In this document: positions 17,740 through 26,547 of the stretch, piece after piece
Position numbering within the stretch: position 1 is the first letter of the stretch
Layout: each line of letters begins with the position of its first letter
From: JAWPMT01 sp965267435
GTDB lineage: Bacteria; Bacteroidota; Bacteroidia; Cytophagales; Cyclobacteriaceae
Direction: 5' to 3'
DNA: 64,000 nucleotides
Assembly: GCA_965267435.1 (NCBI GenBank)
Contig: OZ253960.1
Span: forward strand, 6,448,001 to 6,512,000
Translations under genes and position numbers: made by a program
The notes under the pieces: generated by a model
The model's database searches: none
Told to the model about the DNA's origin: nothing
What the model saw: only the letters and a program-made list of their open reading frames with translations

Positions 17740-19185
17740 TCAACTAACCACCGCTTCCACTTCCATCTCCACCAGGAACTCATCGCCCACCAATTCAGCA
17801 TGTACCAACGTGTTCACTGGCTGGACGTGACCGAACCGCTGTCCATGGGCCTTCGCGATGGCCTCCCAGTTCCCTCCGGGAGGGACGAAGATCCTTGTGC
17901 GTACGACGTCCTCCAGTCGACCTCCCAGGGACTGGATGGCTCCTTCAACCTTGTCGATCACAAAGTGCATCTGTGCGGACGGGTCGTTGCCACCGATCAA
18001 TCGCTCCCCGTGGGATGCGGTCGTACCTGACACCAATACGCGATTGTCTTTTCGCATGGCCCGGCAGTAGCCGTATTGCTTTTCCCAGGGCACTCCGCTT
18101 AACAATTTTAGGTCACCATTGGGTAGCGGGCTAGTAGTATAAGGTGAGGGCATCTCTTCGAGGTGATGGCTAAGGTCGCCGGACGCAGTTAGGAAGGGCG
18201 GCTTACGGTACTCATCGCCACAGTCACCTGGGATTGGGGTCATTTCATTCAAGGCTTGCCCGATCGCGGCCTGGCTTTCCCCGCCCAATTTCAAGTCCAT
18301 GATCTTAAGGTTGTCCTGGATGTGCTGACTTTGGCCTAACCGCGCTCCGATGATCACGCCACCGACAGCGGGTTGATCCAACATGTAGCGAGTGGCAACA
18401 TTGGGGATGGTGACGTCGTGCTGGCCAGCGATCTGCTTTAGAATTGTAAGGAGGTTTTGAAACTTTGACCAGCCCCCAGCTTCATCGATAAATCGCTTGT
18501 ATTTCATCAGAGACCACGTAGGCAGTTGGTCAATAGCCGGATCAGGTTTATCGAGCCATTTCTCTGATAGAAAGCCACCAGCCAACGTGCCGAAGGCTAG
18601 CAACTTCACACCAAATTCCCGGCACAGGTCGCTCATGGCGCTTGCGGCTCTTTGATCGAGAAGCGAAAAACAAACCTGGTTGCTGACCACTTCGATACCA
18701 CTGGTTAGAAGCATCCGAAGGTGCGCGGTGTCCATGTTCGTTACGCCGAGATGTCGTATGAGGCCCTCGTCTTTCAACTCCTGCAACCAAAACATTTGGT
18801 CAAGCCACGAGGGGTCCGCATAGTTCCAGGCGTGGTATTGTAGGAGTTCCAGTTGTTCGCCCTGCATTCGCCGAAGGGCCAGTTCAACGGCATCGCGCAC
18901 TTCCGCTTTCTGAAGCTTGCCTGGTTTAGGTACCCATTTGGTGAAAAGTTGGGCTTTGGGTCCGAGCTCGTGATGTTTGCGAAAGTGGCCGGTGAGTATT
19001 TCAGCGGAACCGTAGTGATCGGCCATATCAAAAGTCGTGAGCCCTTTTTCAACGTACGGAGCGATAGAGGACATCGTCTCCTCCGGGTCAAGTAGTTCCC
19101 CGTGTCTTTCCATGTCAGCCACTTGCCACAGACCGACAAGCAGTCGTGATATCTTCAGGTCAGGAGCGAGATCGATGTATTCCAT
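17740..19185 (-). CDS. Aldo/keto reductase fused to a RidA-family domain
   Basis: 481 residues from ATG 19185 (MEYIDLAPDLKISRL). The frame extends upstream into the transporter gene, but that part is a shadow. Residues 1-about 330 are an aldo/keto reductase: Asp and Tyr of the tetrad in DMADHYGSAE, Lys in FTKWVPKPG, His in LQYHAWN, and the C-terminal GVIIGARLGQ. Residues about 355-481 are a complete RidA/YjgF domain (VSGTTASHG ... VRTRIFVPPG ... VNTLVHAELV). RidA proteins hydrolyse reactive imines/enamines, so the fusion may reduce a carbonyl and clear the imine from the same substrate. The start lies 2 bases after the APC transporter stop, so they form an operon. Confidence 0.85.
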   Translation of the reverse strand: MEYIDLAPDLKISRLLVGLWQVADMERHGELLDPEETMSSIAPYVEKGLTTFDMADHYGSAEILTGHFRKHHELGPKAQLFTKWVPKPGKLQKAEVRDAVELALRRMQGEQLELLQYHAWNYADPSWLDQMFWLQELKDEGLIRHLGVTNMDTAHLRMLLTSGIEVVSNQVCFSLLDQRAASAMSDLCREFGVKLLAFGTLAGGFLSEKWLDKPDPAIDQLPTWSLMKYKRFIDEAGGWSKFQNLLTILKQIAGQHDVTIPNVATRYMLDQPAVGGVIIGARLGQSQHIQDNLKIMDLKLGGESQAAIGQALNEMTPIPGDCGDEYRKPPFLTASGDLSHHLEEMPSPYTTSPLPNGDLKLLSGVPWEKQYGYCRAMRKDNRVLVSGTTASHGERLIGGNDPSAQMHFVIDKVEGAIQSLGGRLEDVVRTRIFVPPGGNWEAIAKAHGQRFGHVQPVNTLVHAELVGDEFLVEMEVEAVVS

Positions 19186-19187
19186 AT

Positions 19188-20675
19188 TTATTCCGGTGGC
19201 AATGTTTTGAACAACTGCTTGAGATCGGCGCCTGATTGTTTGAGTTGGCGATACTCCTTCAGATAGATCAGGGTCGCGATGATCATGACGAATAGCCAGA
19301 TGAAGGTCGACTTCATGTACCAGCTCATCTCCGATTGCAAGTCTTTCAAGGTATGTACCAGGAGGAAACTCCCAAGAAGTAGGATCCCTCCAATCGCGAT
19401 AACCAACTGCCAGCGCCTCTCCCTGATAACCACGATGGCTCCAGCCAACGTCGGATTGCCACTGGGTATCAGCAATAGTGTCACGCACATCAGCAGGAAG
19501 TTGACCAGCATCGATGTCACGAGTATGTCGATGCCGAGGAAGAAATCGCCCGCGAAGTGACATCCGAGGATACCCAAGGAGGCCATAGTCCCGCTGAGGA
19601 CGATGGCGGTCGTGGGCGTATGATGACTTTCGCTGACTTGGGCGACGGCTCTGGGGAAGATGCCGTCCTCTGCCCAGGCGAACATCATGCGGGACACAGA
19701 GAGGATCATTGCAGGAAGGTCATTGATGAGGGCGACTGCTGCGCCGGCAATGATAGCTGCCGCCCAGAATGGTGAAAGGAGGTAGCTCAGTAGTCCCGGT
19801 GCGGTGATGTCCTGGCTGGCAGCCTTGTCAGCCACGAAGCTCCATGGGATGGCATGATACACTGATGCTGTGAACAAGAAGTCAAACGTCATGACGATCA
19901 ATACCGCCAGTATGATCGCCCGGGGTAGGAGTTTTGTTGGATTTCTCGCCTCGCCGCCTGCTTGTGCGATCGAATCAAAACCTATAAAGCTGGTGAACAG
20001 GATAGCTCCAGCGGCGAAGAAAGTCTGAAGGTTGAAAGGCGAAGACTTGGTCACGGATGGGGCGGTTCCCTCCGAGGCCATCAGCGCCTCACCGAAATCT
20101 TTGTGATCGAAAAGCAGACCGGCAATGATCACCACGCTGCCAAGGGCGAACATCAGCCCCATGAGGGGGATCAATGTCCGTTCGTAGAGACTGATCCCGC
20201 GGAGGTTGATCCACACGAAGACCCATAGGAATGCTAGAGAAAGCACCAGACGGAGGGAGCCCGTGTCAAGAGCAGCCGCCCATTCAGCCATGCCCGCAGT
20301 CGCGAACATATCCCGGAGGAAAGGCACGATGACGTATGACACTACGCCGATAGCCATACAGAGGCCAAACCACTGCGAGAAGCTGGCGACAAAACCGAGG
20401 TAGGGATTCAGCGCCCGACTGGCGTAGATGTAGCTACCGCCCGCTCGCGGCATGGCCGAAGCCAGGGACGCATAGGCAAGTGCAGCGAGTAGAGCGGGGA
20501 GAACAGCAAAAAGCCAGGCCGGCAACACATAGGCATCAATGCCCGGCACGCTCCGGTGGATCATAAATGGTACCACATAGATGGATGCGCCCATCATTGA
20601 GCAGACACCGGTGGCGACAAGGCCTGTTAGACCCATCGAGCGTTGCAGTCCGGTTGGTTGGTTAGTTTTTTCCAT
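19188..20675 (-). CDS. APC superfamily amino acid permease
   Basis: 495 residues from ATG 20675 (MEKTNQPTGLQRSMGL); the longer frame lacks family similarity. About 12 membrane helices. The first helix has GVCSMMGASIYVVPF, the G(A/S)SIY-type motif of APC transporters that contacts the amino acid backbone, and a later FIGFDSIAQAGGEARNP is the conserved helix 6 and following loop. It probably imports an amino acid or amine, coupled to H+ or Na+. It is the first gene of a two-gene operon with the AKR-RidA fusion, which suggests the imported amine is metabolised by that enzyme. Confidence 0.88.
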   Translation of the reverse strand: MEKTNQPTGLQRSMGLTGLVATGVCSMMGASIYVVPFMIHRSVPGIDAYVLPAWLFAVLPALLAALAYASLASAMPRAGGSYIYASRALNPYLGFVASFSQWFGLCMAIGVVSYVIVPFLRDMFATAGMAEWAAALDTGSLRLVLSLAFLWVFVWINLRGISLYERTLIPLMGLMFALGSVVIIAGLLFDHKDFGEALMASEGTAPSVTKSSPFNLQTFFAAGAILFTSFIGFDSIAQAGGEARNPTKLLPRAIILAVLIVMTFDFLFTASVYHAIPWSFVADKAASQDITAPGLLSYLLSPFWAAAIIAGAAVALINDLPAMILSVSRMMFAWAEDGIFPRAVAQVSESHHTPTTAIVLSGTMASLGILGCHFAGDFFLGIDILVTSMLVNFLLMCVTLLLIPSGNPTLAGAIVVIRERRWQLVIAIGGILLLGSFLLVHTLKDLQSEMSWYMKSTFIWLFVMIIATLIYLKEYRQLKQSGADLKQLFKTLPPE

Positions 20676-20715
20676 TGGCAGGCGGGAACTTAAGCGATTA
20701 TGTCGACATGGGCAA

Positions 20716-21060
20716 TTAGTGGTCGGGAACATCGGTCTCGAATGACGATTGTTTGACTTTCAGTCCTCCGTCAATTGTACCAGACAGTCCACTTTCCATA
20801 AAATCCACAACTCGTCCTTTTCATCGGATCAACGCTTTTTCTCCGGGCTTGGAGGTATCCATAGCTGTGGGTATTTCCTTTTTATGGACATTACAGCGTA
20901 GAAATACCTCGCCAGTTGGAGCAAATACAGCCCCATGTAAATCCCCAATGGCAATCACCACTCAAGTCGGCAAACCCAAAGCTTCCTCTGACGAATGAAA
21001 TAAGCCCGTTCACTTAATTTGACTTGTAACGGTATACCGTGCCCAATACTTTACATTATC
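20716..21060 (-). pseudogene. Gene remnant with three in-frame TGA codons
   Basis: Read on the minus strand, one frame gives a continuous protein-like sequence of about 115 codons ending at TAA (20716-20718). It contains phrases such as GAVFAPTGEVFLRCNVHKK, DTSKPGEKALIR, GRVVDFMESGLSGTIDGGL. It is interrupted only by TGA at 21010-21012, 20962-20964 and 20821-20823. Each TGA reads naturally as tryptophan (GLPT-W-VVIAI, ALIR-W-KGRVVDF). The likeliest explanation is TGG to TGA decay of a small gene upstream of the APC transporter. No family is recognised; an OB-fold-like beta-rich domain is possible. Confidence 0.4.
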
Positions 21061-21219
21061 AAATAATCAATGACACTCACGATGCCCGGAACGTTAGCTG
21101 GCCATCCGGGTGCAACCAGTTCGGGGATAAACGTCGCGGCGTAGCCAAGTGCTCAAGTCCGAGTCGTATTCCTGTAGTCTTCCAGAGGAATCCAGCATAT
21201 CCTGGAATGAGGTTATTAT

Positions 21220-23250
21220 ATGTCTGCGACTCTTAAATACCGACCAGAGATTGATGGTCTCCGAGGCATAGCTGTCCTGGGGGTGATCATCTTCCATGCC
21301 AATAAGACCCTGCTCCCGGGAGGCTATCTGGGCGTAGACGTCTTTTTCGTTATCTCGGGCTTCCTCATCACATCCATCATCCTTCGGGAAATGGCGGAGG
21401 GTAATTTCCGTCTTAGGGACTTCTGGGCCAGGAGAATCAAGCGCATACTGCCGGTTGCCGCTTTTGTACTATTAGCAGTCTCAGTGATCCAGTCGTTTGT
21501 CATATTTCGTCCCGATATCCTCTCTACTTCCGACCAAAAGCTCGCAGCCCTTCTGTTTTATGCCAACATCTTTTTCTGGAAGGACACGGGAGATTATTGG
21601 GGCCTCCCCTCGGAGGAATCGCCTTTTATTCACTACTGGTCGCTATCAGTTGAGGAGCAATATTACCTGCTCTATCCTTTGATGGCGATGATGTTCATTT
21701 CCAGAGGGCAGCGACGTTTTCTCTTCCTGCTCATATTCGTGACTGTTTCAAGTTTTGTGGTCTTCACCTGGGGGGTCGTGAACAAGCCGACGCCTTCTTT
21801 CTACCTGTTGCCAACGAGGACGTGGGAATTGGGAGCTGGTTGTCTCTTGGCTTTCATACCTGCGAGATTTTTGAACAACAAGCCCATCGGGGCCGTCATA
21901 GGCATTCCTATGCTGCTTCTGGTATTTCTTCTTCCATTGAATGATTCCACGTTGGGATATCCTTCGCTGGTGGCTGTATTGGCAACGGTACTCATCATCT
22001 GGTCGGGTAGCAACAGGATTTCCAGACCCCTTCTCGAGAACCAGGTAATGGTTCAGGTTGGGAAGATCTCATTTTCATTGTATCTCTGGCATTGGCCAGT
22101 GATCACGACACTAAGGAAGATAGCGGGCTACAATTTTGTTTCTTCACAAGTGACATTGACGATGCTGGGCGTACTTGTCCTGGCAGCTCTGAGCCTTTTG
22201 TCTTTCTTCCTGATTGAAAAGCAGATCAGGCGGCACAGGCATGGGGTATCGATGGCATTTAGCCTCGTCGCACTCTTTGGTATCTATCTATATACGATTG
22301 AGCCCTGGCTGGCTGAAAGACACTATGCCAGTAACTATGAGCGGCCTTCATGGCATGGGAGATACTACGACTTGAAACCCAGTGGAGAGTTGACCACGGC
22401 ATTTAATGTCATTGCGGGTTCGGTGGATGCGCCGTTTAGGGAAGCCAGTCCTACGGCATTCAAGGAGGGGGGCATCATTAGGCAAAGAACAGATCCCCAG
22501 CCAAGGGTCGTGGTCATCGGTGATTCACATGCGGTGATGTGGAGTAAACTGGTGGACGACATCACCGGGGAGCTGGATCTTACGACGTCTTTCTGGTCAA
22601 TGAATGGTGAATCCGGTCTCATGCATGTGCCACCGGTTCAGAAGGTGAGTGACTTTCTCGATGGGAGACAGTACTTCGACTATGACTACCAACGCCAGCA
22701 ATTCATCGAGATATGGAAACCGGACGTTGTGGTGGTTGCTCTGCGGTGGAACCCGTACCTGGTCAAAAAGGCCGAAGTGCTTTTCGATTTTATAGGGTCA
22801 CATGCCGGTGAAGTGATCATTGTCGAATCGCCGCCAGTACTGTCGGAAATTGGGAACAGAAGTGCTTACCAATTTCTCTCGTACCTCGGCCGGGATGATT
22901 CGACGGGCCCGAATGAGCGTCAACTATGGCCACAAGAGCAAATACCTGGAAAGTCTAAAGCCAGGGAGCAATTACTGAAAATCGTGGAAGACCGTCCCAA
23001 TTTTCACTTCCTGCCCACTGCGGACCTCTTCTTGTCGGAGGACTCAGTTATTGTTTCAACTGGCAGGAAGTTCTTCTACGTGGACGATGATCATTTGTCC
23101 AACGAGGGCGCCTGGCGCGCCCATCCCCGATTTTGGAGTGTACTCCATAGTGCGACGAATGAAGGCGCAGATTCATTTCCTGTCTTAGTGGACAATGATC
23201 CCAATACAGGAAACCGATTGCTGGCAACAGCCAATCCCCAGGAAGATTGA
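21220..23250 (+). CDS. OafA/YrhL-type acyltransferase with C-terminal SGNH domain
   Basis: 676 residues. Residues 1-about 350 are acyltransferase family 3, with ten or eleven membrane helices, the opening RPEIDGLRGIAV, the catalytic His in IIFHAN and the FFVISGFLIT motif. After a linker comes a periplasmic SGNH hydrolase-like domain with GDSHAVMW (Ser about 433) and DDDHLSNEG (Asp/His about 620). This is the two-part OafA/OatA-like architecture that transfers acetyl groups across the membrane to surface polysaccharide or peptidoglycan. No glycan cluster is around it. The ATG lies close behind a run of T/A, and the spacer upstream holds the gene remnant. Confidence 0.92.
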   Translation: MSATLKYRPEIDGLRGIAVLGVIIFHANKTLLPGGYLGVDVFFVISGFLITSIILREMAEGNFRLRDFWARRIKRILPVAAFVLLAVSVIQSFVIFRPDILSTSDQKLAALLFYANIFFWKDTGDYWGLPSEESPFIHYWSLSVEEQYYLLYPLMAMMFISRGQRRFLFLLIFVTVSSFVVFTWGVVNKPTPSFYLLPTRTWELGAGCLLAFIPARFLNNKPIGAVIGIPMLLLVFLLPLNDSTLGYPSLVAVLATVLIIWSGSNRISRPLLENQVMVQVGKISFSLYLWHWPVITTLRKIAGYNFVSSQVTLTMLGVLVLAALSLLSFFLIEKQIRRHRHGVSMAFSLVALFGIYLYTIEPWLAERHYASNYERPSWHGRYYDLKPSGELTTAFNVIAGSVDAPFREASPTAFKEGGIIRQRTDPQPRVVVIGDSHAVMWSKLVDDITGELDLTTSFWSMNGESGLMHVPPVQKVSDFLDGRQYFDYDYQRQQFIEIWKPDVVVVALRWNPYLVKKAEVLFDFIGSHAGEVIIVESPPVLSEIGNRSAYQFLSYLGRDDSTGPNERQLWPQEQIPGKSKAREQLLKIVEDRPNFHFLPTADLFLSEDSVIVSTGRKFFYVDDDHLSNEGAWRAHPRFWSVLHSATNEGADSFPVLVDNDPNTGNRLLATANPQED

Positions 23251-23298
23251 CACATAGGGGAGGCGCCACCAGGTCGCAGTCTTACCGGTGACTTACTT

Positions 23299-23306
23299 TA
23301 AATTTG
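23299..23306 (+). promoter_or_regulatory. Candidate -7 element (TAAATTTG)
   Basis: TAAATTTG matches the Bacteroidota -7 consensus TAnnTTTG exactly and ends 19 bases before the ATG at 23326. No clear -33 TTG is found at the usual distance. Confidence 0.4.
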
Positions 23307-23325
23307 AGGCAATCTGATAGCCTTG

Positions 23326-23877
23326 ATGCGGATTCCCCTATTTATTGCTGGATGCCTGTACGTAACTGTAGGTTTGTCGCAGGATTTCGATTCCATAGCG
23401 AGCCAATTGACGGAAATTCAGGAACGGAGCCTTGCTTTGCGGAATCAGGTCATGCCGACCCTCCGCGAGTTTGGATTTGGGTCGCCGCAAATGGACTCCC
23501 TGGACAGGGAGATCCAGCATTTCGACTCCGTATCATTGGCAGTCGTTACGGCCATCATTGACAAGCATGGATGGTTGAGTAAAAGGCAAATTGGCAAAGC
23601 CGCGAACCACACACTCTTCCTGGCCATCCAGCACGCGGCCGATGATTCTGTCCGTAAGAAGTACTTCCCACTGCTCAAGGCTTCCGCGGAAAAGGGTGAC
23701 TCCGAACTATCTGACATGGCCACTATGCAAGACCGGATGCTCGTTGAGGAGGGGGAACTTCAGCTCTATGGCACGCAATCGAGAATGGTAGATGGGGAAC
23801 TGGTACCATTTCCCATCGCGGATGCCGAGAGCGTCAATAAAAGGCGACGGAAGGTAGGACTGGGAAAGATGAAATAA
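23326..23877 (+). CDS. Secreted DUF6624-like protein
   Basis: 183 residues from ATG 23326 (a TTG just before could add one residue). Signal peptide MRIPLFIAGCLYVTVGLSQ. The C-terminal half has DRMLVEEGELQLYGTQ followed by FPIADAESVNKRRRKVGLG, the signature of the DUF6624 family: Q-YGTQ, a D, and N-RR-GL near the end. These are small secreted or cytosolic proteins of unknown function in Bacteroidota. The neighbours (acyltransferase, beta-helix protein) give no firm clue. Confidence 0.75.
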   Translation: MRIPLFIAGCLYVTVGLSQDFDSIASQLTEIQERSLALRNQVMPTLREFGFGSPQMDSLDREIQHFDSVSLAVVTAIIDKHGWLSKRQIGKAANHTLFLAIQHAADDSVRKKYFPLLKASAEKGDSELSDMATMQDRMLVEEGELQLYGTQSRMVDGELVPFPIADAESVNKRRRKVGLGKMK

Positions 23878-23941
23878 TCGGTAGCTATCTACATCAATCC
23901 TTGCTATTGGCGTTCCGGTGTTGTTCCGCTATTTTGAAGAC

Positions 23942-25591
23942 ATGTTCGTGAAAAACTACTTTGTACTTCTCCTCTTTTTCGTGGCATCTTTTGCGAGTGG
24001 CCAGGAGCAGGTCGACGGTAAGGTGATCATCACATCCAAAGGCCGCAAGACGTGGGTCCGCCTCGATGAGGATGGGCGATTGCTTGTTAACCTGCGTAAA
24101 CGGAGTGTCCGAAAGCTGAAGTCAGCGGGAGTCGTGCAGTATGGCGACTTGGGCGCTGTCGGTGATGGCGAGACGGACGATTTACTAGCGATAACGGCGA
24201 CCCACGCATTTGCTAATCGGAATGGACTGCGAGTAAAGGCTGATGATGCAGCGACGTACTACATCAGCGGGAAGGAGATGATCATCGATATTAGGACAGA
24301 TACCGATTGGGGCACCGCCTCCTTTATTATTAATGACACCGATGTCCAAAATCGCAGTGCGCCTGTCTTTATGGTTTCGTCCGATCTGGAGCCGCTTAAG
24401 ATGGACGGACTCACTACCCTGAAGAGAAACCAGAAGAAAGTCGACCTGTCTTTGCCGGGCCCTTGCCTGATCACCGTCACCAACTCTAACGTAAAGCACT
24501 ACATTAGGTATGGCTTGAACCAAAACAATGGCTCATCGCAAACAGACATCTTCGTCGTCGATAAAGAAGGCCAGGTGGACATGAATGCGCCCATCATCTG
24601 GGACTTTGAGGAAATCACGGATATGACAGTCCTGTCCATCGACGAGACCACTCTGACCCTACGGGGAGGTCGTTTCACGACTATCGCCAATCAGGCGGAG
24701 TCGAAGTACACGTACTACATGCGCAACATTGCTATTCGACGCTCCAATGTAGTCTTGGAGGGTTTGGAACATCGCATTGAGGGTGAAGGTGACCACGGTG
24801 CGCCCTATAGTGGATTTATCAATATTGGCGAGTGCGCCAACGTGACTGTGCGTAATACCATATTGACTGGCCACAAAACCTATCGCACCATCGGCAGAGC
24901 AGGCAAGCCCGTGTCCATGGGGTCCTACGACCTCCTGGCCAATCGCGCCATCAACGTGTCTTTCGTCAATTGCCGGCAAACCAATAACATCGACGACAGA
25001 CAGTACTGGGGGATCCTTGGATCTAATTACTGTAAGAACATGTTGTATGACAGCTGCACGCTGTCTCGCTTCGACGCGCACAAGGGTGTTGCCAATGCCA
25101 CCATTCGCAACTCCACACTAGGCCACATGGGAATCAACGCCATAGGTAGTGGGACATTTCTGGTCGAAAACTCAACGATTCGTGGGCGGAGCATCATCAA
25201 CCTCCGATCTGACTATGGCAGCACGTGGCAGGGTGAGTTCATCATTCGCGATTGTGTATTTGTCCCGGCTGGTGGCAGGTCCACCAGTGCCTCGCTGATC
25301 AATGGTTCTTATTCCGGTCAGCATGACTTTGGCTATACCTGCTATATGCCTGAGAAGATCACCTTTGAAAACGTGAGGATTGACGACGCCAATCATCCTG
25401 AGGATTACCAGGGCCCGGCGATTTTCAGGGATTTTAATTCGCAGATGACGGATGAGAGCTACAAGGAGAAGTACCCGTATGTCAAAACACAAGAAGTAAT
25501 ACTCCGAAATGTGACGACTGCTAGTGGGAAGGAGCTGAGGGTCAGTGACAACCCATTCATGTTCAGAGATGTGAAAGTCCTGCGCAAGTAG
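23942..25591 (+). CDS. Secreted right-handed beta-helix protein (pectate lyase superfamily-like)
   Basis: 549 residues from ATG 23942, chosen because MFVKNYFVLLLFFVASFASGQ is a good signal peptide; the upstream GTG gives a worse one. Near residue 60 the phrase YGDLGAVGDGETDDLLAI is the start of the pectate-lyase-3 superfamily domain. The following 400 residues show beta-helix repeats (NVTVRNTILTG, NMLYDSCTLS, NATIRNSTLG, FLVENSTIRG). The family includes polysaccharide lyases, hydrolases and phage-like tail spikes. Catalytic residues cannot be assigned by eye, so the substrate is open. It is a single gene, convergent with the SRPBCC gene 5 bases away. Confidence 0.82.
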   Translation: MFVKNYFVLLLFFVASFASGQEQVDGKVIITSKGRKTWVRLDEDGRLLVNLRKRSVRKLKSAGVVQYGDLGAVGDGETDDLLAITATHAFANRNGLRVKADDAATYYISGKEMIIDIRTDTDWGTASFIINDTDVQNRSAPVFMVSSDLEPLKMDGLTTLKRNQKKVDLSLPGPCLITVTNSNVKHYIRYGLNQNNGSSQTDIFVVDKEGQVDMNAPIIWDFEEITDMTVLSIDETTLTLRGGRFTTIANQAESKYTYYMRNIAIRRSNVVLEGLEHRIEGEGDHGAPYSGFINIGECANVTVRNTILTGHKTYRTIGRAGKPVSMGSYDLLANRAINVSFVNCRQTNNIDDRQYWGILGSNYCKNMLYDSCTLSRFDAHKGVANATIRNSTLGHMGINAIGSGTFLVENSTIRGRSIINLRSDYGSTWQGEFIIRDCVFVPAGGRSTSASLINGSYSGQHDFGYTCYMPEKITFENVRIDDANHPEDYQGPAIFRDFNSQMTDESYKEKYPYVKTQEVILRNVTTASGKELRVSDNPFMFRDVKVLRK

Positions 25592-25596
25592 CGGGA

Positions 25597-26025
25597 TTAC
25601 CTCTCCAGATACTTCTTCAAATTGACTGTAATGAATCGATCCCAGGTGCTTGAGCAGAAATCATAGCAGACAAACGCCGGAACCAGCCCTCTATGCTTCA
25701 AATGCACTTTGATGTTTTCGCCTGATGGCGTTATGGTCCATTGCAGCTGGGTGCCAACCCATTCTTTTTGGACGCCCTTCAGGTCACCAATGATTTGGTT
25801 GGCGTCGATGCACTCCCATACAATCAAATCCGGCGGATGGAAAGCCTTGACTTGAAATTGATACCAGGGCTCACCCCACGATACAGTGAAAACATCACCC
25901 ACTTTCTCAGCGGGATGGTCCTGATCACCCCACCAGTCACTGATTCTGGTACTCAGTTCGTCGAACGCACGCGGCGCCTCACATCGGACCTCCAAACCAA
26001 TACTGTAGCTGTTGTTTACTGACAT
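25597..26025 (-). CDS. SRPBCC/AHSA1-like domain protein
   Basis: 142 residues. ISDWWGDQDHPAEKVGDVFTVSWG, FHPPDLIVWECID, TQLQWTITPSG and the final CSSTWDRFITVNLKKYLE are the AHSA1/SRPBCC (START-like) pattern. These are small hydrophobic-cavity proteins, often encoded with HxlR or ArsR regulators. It is divergent from an HxlR gene with the palindromic operators between them, so it is probably that regulator's target. The ligand is unknown. Confidence 0.85.
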   Translation of the reverse strand: MSVNNSYSIGLEVRCEAPRAFDELSTRISDWWGDQDHPAEKVGDVFTVSWGEPWYQFQVKAFHPPDLIVWECIDANQIIGDLKGVQKEWVGTQLQWTITPSGENIKVHLKHRGLVPAFVCYDFCSSTWDRFITVNLKKYLER

Positions 26026-26032
26026 AATCTAG

Positions 26033-26082
26033 TTGTAAAATACAATCAGTTGTAAATATAAAGTACTGATTGTAAATTACAA
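26033..26082. promoter_or_regulatory. Operator region with two TTGTA-type palindromes
   Basis: Between the divergent SRPBCC and HxlR genes lie TTGTAAAATACAA (26033-26045), a half-site TTGTAAATA (26050-26058) and TTGTAAATTACAA (26070-26082). The two full sites are inverted repeats of TTGTA(A). Starts are spaced 17 and 20 bases, about two helical turns. This suits dimer binding of the adjacent HxlR regulator, controlling both genes. Confidence 0.65.
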
Positions 26083-26098
26083 GTGGTTATTGAGTGAT

Positions 26099-26512
26099 AT
26101 GAAAGATGCCAGATCCAACTGCCCACAAAACCTCATTCTCGAGGTCATCGGGGACAAATGGACCCTGTTGATCATAAGGGACATGATGATTCAGGGCAAG
26201 CGTTATTTCCGGGAGTTTTTGCAATCACGTGAAGGCATCGCCTCGAACATCTTGGCGAACCGCCTAAAGACCCTGGAAGAGGAGGGCATCATCACCAAAG
26301 GCAGTGATCCCAATCACAAGCAGAAGATCAGGTACTCCCTCACCCAGAAGGGCATCGATTTATTCCCCATACTGATGGAAAATGCCCGGTGGAGCCTCAA
26401 GTACAAGTCTGTCGATCCAGAAGATGCCTCGATTGCCTATGCGATCCTCGATGCCGGTGAAGAGGGCATCCAGTCCATGATGGATGAATTGAAGGAACTG
26501 CACCTGAAGTAG
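26099..26512 (+). CDS. HxlR-family transcriptional regulator
   Basis: 137 residues from ATG 26099 (a TTG 9 bases upstream is possible). The winged-helix HxlR signature is clear: a conserved N-terminal Cys (SNCPQN), EVIGDKWTLLIIRDM, FREFLQSREGIASNILANRLKTLEEEGII and YSLTQKGIDLFP. HxlR proteins are dimeric repressors or activators that often sense aldehydes, quinones or redox stress through that Cys. The divergent operator arrangement indicates control of the SRPBCC gene and of itself. Confidence 0.92.
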   Translation: MKDARSNCPQNLILEVIGDKWTLLIIRDMMIQGKRYFREFLQSREGIASNILANRLKTLEEEGIITKGSDPNHKQKIRYSLTQKGIDLFPILMENARWSLKYKSVDPEDASIAYAILDAGEEGIQSMMDELKELHLK

Positions 26513-26547
26513 CCAGCGGTGGCTTCTTCTACGTGATGCCATACCTA

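Noticed and set aside
19186..19563. N-terminal extension of the AKR-RidA frame
   Set aside because: It is antisense-free but overlaps the APC gene on the same strand in another frame; the ATG at 19185 gives the normal AKR start.
20753..20998. Plus-strand frame of 81 codons in the spacer before the acyltransferase
   Set aside because: It is antisense to the better protein-like minus-strand frame (20716-21060) and has no domain-like sequence.
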